NCBI GenBank assembly: GCA_008828725.1
Contig: MEHQ01000893.1
Span: 337,259 to 401,258, forward strand
Direction of reading: 5' to 3'
Origin: Saccharina japonica
Lineage: Eukaryota; Sar; Phaeophyceae; Laminariales; Laminariaceae
Length of the DNA: 64,000 nt
Under the pieces are notes generated by a model. The model ran no database searches, was not told the origin of the DNA, and saw only the letters and a list, made by a program, of their open reading frames with translations. The position numbers and the translations under genes are program-made. Positions 54,691 through 64,000 of this stretch are shown here, in pieces (the stretch's first letter is position 1; the number at the start of each line of letters is the position of its first letter).

Positions 54691-55900
54691 CTGCTCCCGG
54701 AACTTATTTTTTATGTTTTTTTTTCCGTCGTATCATATTATAGCAGGTACGAGTAAATACGTGCCAATTCTCAAAGAGCTTATTTCTCGGACGTACGTGA
54801 CGTTAAATCTACGAGTACGGTAACGCTAAATCTACTGGCAGCGTGTACTGGCAGGCTTAATCAGTAGAAAGCTACTGCCAGTAGTAATTTACTGGCAATA
54901 TGTGCTGCTGCGCGGTGCGCAGCCCTACGAATTGCTGGTATATGTACCTGGCGCCTGGTATGTATACGTGCACATCAATACGTAACCGAATCCCGAAATA
55001 AAGCAGAGAGGGCGGTGAAGGCCTGGCGTGTGAGCGAATTGTTCACCATCAGCAGTACTCGTCCAAGTAGAGGGTCGTTGAGCCATGTATGCGGGGCATG
55101 TAAATAAACATATAGGATACAGTATGGGAAATATATTTGTTTGTGTGTACTGCTTGTGGTATGAGAAGGCATTTGGGACAAAACACCATAAAACCTAAAA
55201 CCTAACTCTAACCTTAAAACTACCCCTAACCCCAACCCCAACCCTTGGCCAACCTGTATGGAAGTTGCCAAAAACAACATCGGAAAAAACGTCAACCATT
55301 TTTGTAATTCATGGTATATACGTATACGTAATACATGCTTGTTTTGGCCATTTCCATACTAAATACTAAATACCACACACACTTGTTTACGGGCCCCGCA
55401 TGTACTCCAGTACTGTATTTGCAACAGCAGACATCGAGCGAGGCTGCAACTGAGAGGCGTGGGCACATTTAGGCGGCTTACGCGTGTACAGCAAGAACAC
55501 ATACCCTATACCAGATACCTGAAACTTTTTTTGTTTCTTTTTTTTATCACCAACTTCACTTTTCAGATAATGATACTAGTTTTATACGCTCGGCGACCTT
55601 CTGCACGAGTCGCGGTCACAGGTGTCTTTGTCTTCCCTTCTCCCCCACGGTACATGCCTTGATATTTGCCGCGCAGAGGGTTATCATCAGATTTTGCCAG
55701 CTCACGCTCTCTCGCTTTAAGCGATACTACTATTAATACTACTGTACTCATGCTGTTGTCATATTCTGGCTTTCAAGGTGCGTCACTTGCTTACCTGTGG
55801 TACACAGAAGCCTTGTGCGAACCTGTGTTCGAACTTCAAACCTCAATACTCGTATTATTGAGTGAAAATGAAAATCCGTCTAATAATCGACGGCAGGTTT
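54690..55900. other. Intergenic DNA with a CCCTAA-like tract
   Basis: 55193-55250 has CCTAAAACCTAACTCTAACC and CCCTAACCCCAACCCC. It may be a fourth member of the telomere-like tract elements, but its ends were not resolved. No gene recognised. Confidence 0.45.
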
Positions 55901-57080
55901 GACAGGTACTAGTAAATTGTGTACATGCGAGAGTTCGCTCGTAAACATATTTAGGAGTAGGCGTGCAGCTCGTTTTAAACTCAGTACGCACTTTCTGTAT
56001 TGTTCATGCTGGTTTCTGCACGCAGGCGAAAGCTGCAGGAGATACATATATACCGGTAGATAGCTGCCCAGGAGCATGGCATCAATCAGAAGGACACGCG
56101 GAGAATAAGCGAACGTGGAGACGACCAGGAAAACCGAAGGAGTGGCAGAATGACGTCGGAAGGTGCGGTAAATTCGTGGACAAGTATCATAGAAAGCCAT
56201 CACCAGAACCAGAAAACCGTCATGCCAGAAAACCGCTACAAGCTGCATGGGTACACGCGTACCCTTGATAGCCACCAAGCTCGAGCTGTGTCCGATGAAG
56301 AACGCCTCGTATCGCATCACAATGTCTGCGTCCGTCCACGACTGCCTGCTATTAGGTCCGTGCGTTCAGCACGGCACTGCTGCTGTGCGCGTTTTTCCTT
56401 GAGAAAAATTACAATAATGTTTTCGGCCGCGGCCTGTTCGATTTTTTCCCTGTCGCCTGTTTTTCAAATAATAGACAAGAATATTTTTCTCAGCTGGAGA
56501 AGTCGGTGCGTTCGGCAAACCAAGCACAGGCTTAGCATGCGCCCTCGTAGACCCGTGCTGTGATGGAGCCAACGCGGTCCGGGTGTGAAAACGGACCATG
56601 TGTGGAACGAGCTCTTCTGGCTGTAGGCGTATACCGGGTATCATATGGCCTGCGACACCGACCCGAAATTTACCAGAGAGCACAGATCTAGACCACTTCT
56701 TAAGCGTCAAAATAGAACTCCACGGCCGCGAGATCGAGCCCGGTCGCTTACAAGAAATGTGAAAGGAAACCTGCTCTGAAATCGGCGGTCGGAAGTAGGT
56801 GGACGTGGTACAATCGTTCTCGTTTTGTGGGTGGGTGGGTGGNGGTGGGTGGGTGGTCCGTGCGGCGCTTTCTTTGCCTGTCATATAGCAAGGTTGATTT
56901 AAAAAAAGACACCCTTTGAAGGAGCTCGGATCACGAAGAAAATATTACAATGCGCGATGCCTATTATAGAAGAAAAACGACGTGAAGAAGAACTATGATT
57001 TGTATCCTGATCCAGAAGAAGGGAGTTGTTCGATGAACTCTGGTTTCGTAGGGCTGGGTGCTGGCTGGCGCAACCGGTAC
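55900..57080. repeat. G block, unit 3
   Basis: Uninterrupted counterpart of 26820-29400: the first and second parts of the unit 2 block are adjacent here, confirming that the MITE cluster in unit 2 is secondary. It contains a GGGT microsatellite with an N at 56843. Confidence 0.7.
56829..56857. repeat. GGGT microsatellite with unresolved base
   Basis: GTGGGTGGGTGGGTGG on both sides of an N at 56843. Repeat number is uncertain. Confidence 0.95.
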
Positions 57081-57419
57081 AATAATATTTATTGGCTGGG
57101 TCAGCAACTAACATATTTTGGATGCCCTCAGTATGGTGTCGCCGCGAAGCCGCAACCCTGAGGCGAAGCCACGAGCCACCTTCCCCCGCGGCTGGTGAGG
57201 GGGCCTCGCCGGAGGCCGAAACAATACGTAGATTGTTCGCGTTACTACCCATCATACAGATGTCGATTTTTTCACTCCGTTCGTCCGGTTTTCCGTCGTA
57301 TGCGATAGCCTTTTGTGGGACGTACGAACGTGATTTTCAACTTTATAGTTGTTTTGGATGGTGCACTGGTGTTCTCAACCAGTACCCAGCCCTACGGGTT
57401 TGAGGAACGTACCGACTTA

Positions 57420-58430
57420 TTTTTGCAGTAATCCCGAGAGCCCACCTTCGAAGTACCCAAAACAAATACTTCGAGTATCAACGTAACTGTAATTTGCAGG
57501 GTAGTCCTCGGGAAACCACGGGACTCGGGACGTTCCCGCAATCTCGTGAGAAAAATGAAACCCCGCTCCCGTCCAAACCGATGCCGTGCAGATTATTGTA
57601 TCGCAATCCCGTCCAAACTGAGCCCGTGAAAATGTCGATATCCCGATCCCGTCCAACCAAGTACCGCGAAATAGTGTCACATCCCGTCATTTCTCGGCCC
57701 CGCGCCGTGCAAACTCGCAGAAAGATTCATGACATCCCAAATCCCGTTCAAAATCGTCCTGCCCTTTTCGATGAGAACGTCATGCATTTTGGGACCAGTA
57801 GGTCGGCAGATTATCCCTTAATAGTTAGTAAAATCTGCTCGTGGGTTCGATTCTTGGCGTGTGCGCATGCCTGGTTTGTTTTTGGTGCGTCCTTTTTTCC
57901 TTCTCCCCCCCTCATACTGGATACCTGGTAAAATTAAGTTCATCCTTTTTTTCCATACTGGACACCTAATAAATCTATACAAATGACGATAAAAATACCA
58001 TATACCTGGTATAATTTTTGTTGTACACCTGTGCGACCGGAGGAGTCTGTTCTAGTTGCCCTATGTGCAGTATCGGTGCCGCCGTCAAGTTTGTCGTTTG
58101 TTGTTTTTTTGTCATGGGGAGGTGTTGTCATCGATTGATTGGGTATTGCGGAGTACGCCGGCTCCAGCACTCGCACAATAAATGTGTGAAGATCGACCTG
58201 GAGTGCGATATTCCTGTGGCGTACCGTGGTTGCTGGACCCCGCGCTAAATATCTCGTGAAGTCCCGCTATTGTTGAATTTGCACGAAGCATCCCGTGGAT
58301 ATTGCGTCTCGTTCTGTGGTGTCCCGTGAATATTGCGTCCCGCCCAAAATATCCCGTGGATTCTCGCGAGTATGGGGTCCCGTATTGTGGTGTCCTGTGG
58401 GTGCTTAATCCCGCCCGAGATCGACCCGAA
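57420..58430. repeat. Two degenerate TCCCG-rich arrays
   Basis: 57520-57690 has repeats of ATCCCGTCCAAAC and relatives. 58250-58420 has repeats of TCCCGTGRATATTGCGTC. Unrelated to the G block. No gene. Confidence 0.55.
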
Positions 58431-58934
58431 AGAAGAACAAAGTACCAAGGACTGCCCTCTGGTAATTTCGAATAGGTCAACATTAAGTGACTGATTCACT
58501 AAAGCAGATGGCGATTTTTTTAACTGTGACAGAAAATTTACTTTCACCAGTAAACCTCATGTGGAGTAGACTGCGTATCGGGTAAAAAAGTAGTACTGTT
58601 CACAGCTGCGGTGAATTACGAAATCATCGTGCCGACACACCTGCCTGTTAAGCTAAACCAAACGAGATATGCACCCCCTTCCGCTCCCTTGCATGTACGT
58701 TGCGCAGTTCGACTCAGCGGAAGAAACAGGCGGGGGCCGAAGAAACAGGCCGAGTTCGGATCAGCGAGCGCAGGAGAGAGAACGCGGTGGCTGCCAAAGC
58801 TCGAGAAAGTTATTTTGATACTCATAGATCCAAGATTAGTAAGATGTAAGGATTCCCACCGCTACTGCTGTGAAGTTAACAGCCCCTTGAGAGCTGCCAC
58901 GTAGGGTATATTATATTTCCGCCACAGCAGTATT

Positions 58935-59180
58935 GACTCATCCCACGGTAGGGGTCCCACTTCTTGGCTCCATTTTTTCTGACCGGTTGAGCTCCTCACG
59001 CGAGTAACCACCGGATACTATTAATATTCTTCTGGAATGTTTGTGTTTGGACTACCGTATTGAAAGTTTTGGTCGGGTTGCGCGAACGAATGTTTCTGAA
59101 GTCATGTTTCGGGTGGGATATTGAGCTCCTCATGTGAGGAGCTCAGAAAATTGTGCTGCGCCCCTACCGTGGGATGAGTC
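58935..59180. mobile_element. GACTCATCCC MITE (246 bp)
   Basis: Perfect 20-bp inverted ends GACTCATCCCACGGTAGGGG. Perfect direct repeat TATT on each side (58931-58934, 59181-59184). Internal 10-bp-arm hairpin GAGCTCCTCA-TG-TGAGGAGCTC at 59123-59144. No coding capacity. Confidence 0.92.
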
Positions 59181-59454
59181 TATTTCACATATACGAAGTA
59201 TCCTTCGAAAAACTCCATCCTGATCCCCACTGCAGCCCAAAGGTTCCTCACCGTTTAGTCGCAAGCGAAAGCCAAATTACAAATCACAGGATATTCGAAA
59301 ACGAAGGAATACATCGATACACGTATTGACCAGCGGTGAACACAAATATATTAAATAAAGACCGAGGGACAACCAAACATGGTGGGGAGTCACTGCTCCC
59401 GAGCAATAACATGTGCTCCGATAAAAGTGAGCTGCGAGAAGCCCCCCCAAACCT

Positions 59455-59690
59455 TTGAAGCTGTCATCCATATGCGAGTCCGCCTCACAAGCGGTTCTCG
59501 GTAGGGTGCAGCTCACCCTTCATGCGACTCGCCCAACACCTCACGGCGCTTCGCGCTTGGTGCTAGCAATGTCTGCCTGGTCGGTGAAAACCCGACATGC
59601 TCCGTCCCGGCATTGTAGAGATGCGAGGATCTATGGTCATACGACTACGGCCATGCATGAAAATGAAGTACGCCCCCCCCCCCCACTGAC
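59455..59690. repeat. Dispersed repeat J, copy 3
   Basis: Matches 30140-30360 closely and interrupts the C block of unit 3 after GAAGCTGTC, which continues elsewhere in the other C blocks. Confidence 0.75.
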
Positions 59691-60884
59691 TAACCTTTCG
59701 CAGTACCAAGGCAATGCGGACCTTCTGCCGCCACCCACATGCGGTCATGCTTGGAATGTGGAGCTGAGAGCTTCGTCGGCGACTTGACCCGTGGTCCACG
59801 GACAGATGATGTGCAGCTTAGGGCGAGGTGGGAGAGGAGGAGGTGGTGGAAACAGACAGGTGTGCAGCATTTGGTAAAGTGGAAAGGCCCTAACGGTTCG
59901 TATCCACCCGATGTGGTCATACTTAGTAGTGTGGTTTTGAGCCCCGGGTATGGCAAGCGAAAGGACCGACGCCGTTAGCGGAGCCCCGCACAATGTTTCC
60001 CTCTCGGTTTATCACCGAGACCGTGTTTAGGAAGTTTACTTGTGCCGATACTCGCGGGCACGCCAAGTCCTAAGCGCGGCCTGGCCCAGTCGTTGCAAGA
60101 ATTTTCGACGACCTTACTTTCAACGGCAGACTCGATGAACAAATATTGTGGACGGCTTCGTACAAGGCGGCCGAGCAACTAACGTATTCAGTTTCAAGCC
60201 CGAGCTTGAAAATGCTGACTTGGTGCTGCACCAGATCGTTGACCGCACAGGTTGTAATTCACCCGTTTGCTAACAACTGCATTTCATATATACGTACGTA
60301 CTGCTGGATTGTTTTTTTTTTCGAAAGAACCGCCTCGCCCCCCCGAATAGAAATCGGTATTTGCAAGAATGGAGTGACCCGCAACCAGTGACCAGTGTCC
60401 CCTGGCCAGCTATGATGTGTTTTCGGTACACCGTACAACATCATGCACGTTTTTGCTGTTACGTACGGTCCGCACATTGCACGGCGTTGCTAGAAACGCA
60501 CCCTCTTTGCCGCCAAGGATTGCTTGACAGGTGCCTGGTACATATTAAACACGAAAACAAAATTACAGTCTCCACCCTTCCCTTCCCTCTGCCCCCGCAT
60601 TGTTGTTCGCCGTTTCGACGCGCTCTTACGAAGCGCATCGGCACACAAGTCGTCGAGCTCGACGCCCAGAATAATACTTATAGTCAGCATGCACTCCAGG
60701 ACGCCGTGGGCGGCATTCGGTGCCACGCTTGGCATTTCAAGTGCGGAGATCGAGTACGCCGTAAAGAAAGGAGTCGGCCAGTTTTCAGATACCCCCGCGA
60801 GTCATGTGGGTAGAGCTAGCGGCGGGTATCCCGGCGAGTCGTGTGGCACTGCTCGCGTCTCCATCTCCTGAAAGGATTTTAGCT

Positions 60885-61120
60885 GGGGCTTGGATCTTGG
60901 CTAAGGCTGGGTCTGAGACTGGGTTGGGGCCGGCGCTGGCGCCAGTGCTGGAGCTTGGGTCGCAACTGGGGCTGAGGCTGGTCGGGACTGGGGCCAGGGC
61001 TCGGTCTGAGGCTGAGGCTGGCCCTGGAGCTGGGACTGGAACTCGGGCGTTGGTCGGGGCTGGGGATGAGGCTCGGTCTTAGGCTGAGGCTGGCCCTGGA
61101 GCTTGGACTGGAGCCGGGGC
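60885..61120 (+). repeat. Degenerate GGGGCTGAGGCTGG minisatellite, unit 3
   Basis: G-rich array in the same place of the C block as at 14257 and 33080. Open minus-strand frames read Pro/Gln/Ser repeats, different from the other copies. Confidence 0.7.
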
Positions 61121-61753
61121 TCGGGATTGAATGCGGTGTCTCGTGCTGATCGTCCGAACCAGTCCTTCGTGGATAGTCTGTGTGAATGGGAAGGGGTTAA
61201 GCTGAGGGGAGACTGAAAATTGGGAGGAGACATCCTAGGACGGGTATGTGCCTCCTCTGCATCTGCGAAACTGCCAAGGATAATGCCCAAACAACATGGT
61301 GTCCATTCGACACCCCACACACCAGCGGAAGTTAATGTGCCAATTTGTGCTGCCAACCTCAAGATGAGGCGATGAGGCGACAGTATTCGTTCGGAACCAA
61401 TATGGTTAGTGTGTAAAAGGGGTCGCAGAGCAAGATGGCAGAAGTTGGGAGAGTATCCCGTTTTTTTTTCCCCCTGGTGACTCTCTGGACCAAACTACGC
61501 AGTGGGAGAGAGTGAACTTCTGAGTTTCCTCTCTCGACAGTTTGTTTTTTATTTGCTGCCGACTAAATTTTGCATCGCCATCAAAACGTGCTAGTTTTTT
61601 ATTGGCAAGACGTTTTTCGTACGTATAGTTTCTGAGATGGGTTCTCGTAAAAAATTGTCGTGCTTGATGCTTTTTGTTTTGCTACAAGAATAAAATCCAT
61701 ACATCAATACTTGTGATGACCCGAAGCAACGCCAAGGCTAACAAAGATTATGG

Positions 61754-62032
61754 GACGCATGCTACGATAGAGGTGCACCTTTTTTTACCTTCTGAGGGTG
61801 GTGACTTAAGGAGTTCTACACTAATAGTAAGTCAAAAACTGATTTTGGAGGAAACTACGTAAGAGTGCTACCCGAAGAACAATCTTATGGCCTAAGTACG
61901 CAATGAAAAATATTGCAACACAGGAATTAATGGAAGCCCGATGACGTTTGGGTTAAGGAGCCCGATCATTCAGAATTCAGAAAATATTTCAGACAAAAAA
62001 AAAGGTACATTGCCTCTATCGTAGCACGCGTC
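61754..62032. mobile_element. GACGC-TACGATAGAGG MITE, copy 4 (279 bp)
   Basis: Inverted ends GACGCATGCTACGATAGAGG and the complement of GACGCGTGCTACGATAGAGG (19 of 20 match). Best preserved copy. Confidence 0.85.
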
Positions 62033-62567
62033 AACGCGACGATGAAAACCGAGACCGACAGCTGACATCGCTATTATCATGCCGCCAGAAAGTGGCGGGA
62101 TTCCAGATGGTGTGATGCACGGCCAGACGTTGACCCCAACGTTCAGGATAGCCCATCATACCACGAGAGTGACAATTTATCTAGACCCGAAATCCGCGTG
62201 AATACTTGCAGCGTGTCGCCATACCCATGATGGGTTGTGCGCGTATTGTTCAAAGGAAAGCAAAATATATCGTGTAAAGCCAATGCACCCCTTCTACTAC
62301 GCAGTGTTATACGAAGTACGACGTAGACTCCACTACTGTGACCCTCCTTGATATGTCTCTCCACCGTGTGCAGAGCTTGCGATAACCTGAAGTGTGGCAC
62401 CGGGCGATGCCATGGGCTGTGTGCACTCGCTATCGAATTCTCCCGGAAAAAACGCTTGTGAGCCCGCCAGATTGGGGGGGGTGGGACACGAAAGTCAAGG
62501 AAAGAAACATCTTCATTGCGAACACTACAATTGCAGATTAAAAAAATAACGTGAACTCGTTTTCATC
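62033..62567. other. Unassigned intergenic DNA
   Basis: No gene, no repeat relationship seen. Confidence 0.4.
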
Positions 62568-62962
62568 GAAGCATGGAAATTGTGCAACGAGAGTTTATGA
62601 GACCTTTGGTTTTCCCCTCAGAACTTCCAGATTTGTGAAAATTAACACAGTGCAATAGTATCAGGAAAGTTAAATTTCACATATTTGGAAATTGTTTCAC
62701 TAATCTGGAGATCCTGGAAAAAAAAAACTTTCCGATGATTTTGTTTTCCCCGCAGAATTTCCGTTGTTATCGGAGAGCTTTCCCCCCCCCGCAGATTTTT
62801 TCAGTTGTTATCGGAGAGGCTTCCCCCTCAGAATTTTGCCGTTGCTATCGGAGAGTTTTTTTTTTCTAGAATTTCCAGATTTGTGAAATAATTTCCAAAT
62901 ATGTGAAATTTCACAAATCTGGAAATTCTGGAAAACAAAAACTCTCCGATAACAACGGCCCT
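62568..62962. mobile_element. TAAGGGCC-type foldback element, left end unclear
   Basis: The right end CTCTCCGATAACAACGGCCCTTA is of the same type as the element at 26486-26744. Three tandem TTGTTATCGGAGAG-like units at about 62763-62850 are followed by the inverted unit near 62940. A perfect hairpin with 22-bp arms lies at 62868-62889 and 62908-62929. The left boundary could not be fixed. Confidence 0.65.
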
Positions 62963-63029
62963 TAGATTCATCCAAGAACGAAAAAAGGCACGATTTTGAG
63001 GGAATACATGTGGTGCAGATTCCACAGTG

Positions 63030-63870
63030 AATACCGGGGCGTGTCCACTGCATATACCATGCATGGATTATTACTACTGTAGCACCTTCTACAAGCTGCT
63101 GCTACAATACGTCAACATGTGTAATGTTTTCGTGAGACAAAATTGTTTTCGTGAGACAGAATTGGCCTCCTTGTTGGATTATCTGCGCATAACGTGTAAA
63201 ACAGGGAACTCGAGCAGGTGATTGATGCAGCGCAACACGGGCCTCCTGAGCGCTCTTACATTGCAGAGGCAGCAAACACGAGGGTAGGCAAGTTGAAAAA
63301 AACACACACACCAAAGGTGTAACATATAATGCACCGACCCCACCGCTCCCAAACACAAAAAAAAAATCCAAACGTCTGTTTGATCCATCCTTACTACTGA
63401 AGAAAAGGGTGGAAATCCTGCCCCAATCTACGAAAAGCTTCCTGCTCTTTCGCTGCGGTGCATTCTTCACGGCGGTGGCTAGCCAGTACCGGCGGAAAAA
63501 CGAGAGCACCAGCCACGGACACTCCCTTCGTCTACAGAAATACCGGTACACATTGCATAGATATGTCGAAACCTTGTCTACGGCTGCGTAGCAGCTTTTG
63601 CTGCAATTATACAACCCCGCCCCCCCCCACAGAGAAGGCGTCGAGGAAAGGCGATTTCGGACACTCGTACTAGCCATTGCTAAAATCGACCCCCTATCTG
63701 CTCAACGCTACAGTTATAGTCTGCACATACTTACTGCTATTCGATCTGGGAAGGGTGTGGTAGCTCCGGTTCATCCTGCGGGCGAGGGCTTCCGCCTGTC
63801 TCTACTTATTTCGAAGGGGTTTAGGTCTGTACCTACGCCAAGACATCACCCACACGCTTCTACCCGCCAA
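63030..63870. repeat. E block, unit 3
   Basis: Matches 39600-40190: CACCGCTCC-AAACA; TACTGAAGAAA; GCTGCGGTGCATTCTTCAC-like; GTGGCTAGCCAGTACCG; AGGCGT-GAGG-AAAGGCGAT; and CGTTTATCCTGTGGGTG-like sequence. Continues toward the window end. Non-coding. Confidence 0.65.
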
Positions 63871-63887
63871 AAACAAAAAAAATATGG

Positions 63888-64000
63888 TACGGTAGAGGTG
63901 CACAATGCTTTTTCTGAGGGTGGGTGGTCGCTTGAGGAGCTATACACCTCACCAAAAAACTGATTTTGGAGGAACGGAAAAGTTTTGCCCGATGAACGAT
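63888..64000. mobile_element. GACGC-TACGATAGAGG MITE, copy 5, cut by window end
   Basis: Starts GGTACGGTAGAGGTGCAC, then CTTGAGGAGCTATACACCTC and ACTGATTTTGGAGGAA, as in the other copies. Only the left part is in the window. Confidence 0.7.

Larger units (their letters stand above)
58600..61670. repeat. C block, unit 3
   Basis: Third copy of the C block. Contains an inserted TIR element (58935-59180), repeat J (59455-59690) and the G-rich minisatellite (about 60885-61120). The closing poly-T region matches unit 1 (GACGTTTTT, CATCGCCATCA-AACGTGCT). Confidence 0.75.

Noticed and set aside
57785..57870. TGGTTCGAT-like word resembling a tRNA B box
   Set aside because: No matching A box or cloverleaf arms could be drawn around it.

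Overview
The window looks like nuclear DNA of a eukaryotic microbe or alga. Only three long convincing reading frames are present, separated by many kilobases of repeat-rich DNA. There is no bacterial gene packing. Non-autonomous DNA transposons (hAT-like, PIF/Harbinger-like and others) are abundant, telomere-like TTAGGG tracts occur inside small repeats, and trinucleotide runs are common. The genes are visibly GC-richer than their surroundings. I cannot name the organism: a protist or alga such as a stramenopile would fit, but nothing seen here proves it. No rRNA, tRNA, reverse transcriptase or transposase gene was recognised.

The three genes (minus strand, about 2.8-4.7, 21.9-23.7 and 48.6-50.3 kb) are paralogues of one family. 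Each encodes a 578-638 residue protein with a T1/KCTD-type BTB domain, a TLDc domain, a short helical linker and a second T1/BTB domain. All three are intact. Their TLDc halves differ strongly, while the second BTB domain is almost identical between the second and third genes, down to most third codon positions.

The rest of the window is not random filler. Four other long segments recur in the same orientation and the same order around each gene. Calling the gene block A and the others G, C, E and F, the order is A1-(G tail)-C1-E1-F1, A2-G2-C2-E2-F2, A3-G3-C3-E3-(window end). The window therefore reads as two and a half units of a large diverged tandem array, with unit lengths of about 19 and 27 kb. 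Length differences come largely from later insertions of small transposons.

Those insertions include: two 0.7-0.8 kb foldback elements built of TACTCGGAGTA palindromes with 8-bp target duplications; a 1.0 kb hAT-like element nested inside a 2 kb GGCCGTTTC element; five copies of a short TTACGG element, two of which carry a 208-bp hairpin inserted at almost the same spot in opposite orientations; and several other terminal-inverted-repeat elements. A 334-bp apparently identical duplication ends exactly at an unresolved base (N, 36105) and may be an assembly artefact.

Most other open frames are short, usually lack an ATG start, and change frame between repeat copies, so they are not called as genes.
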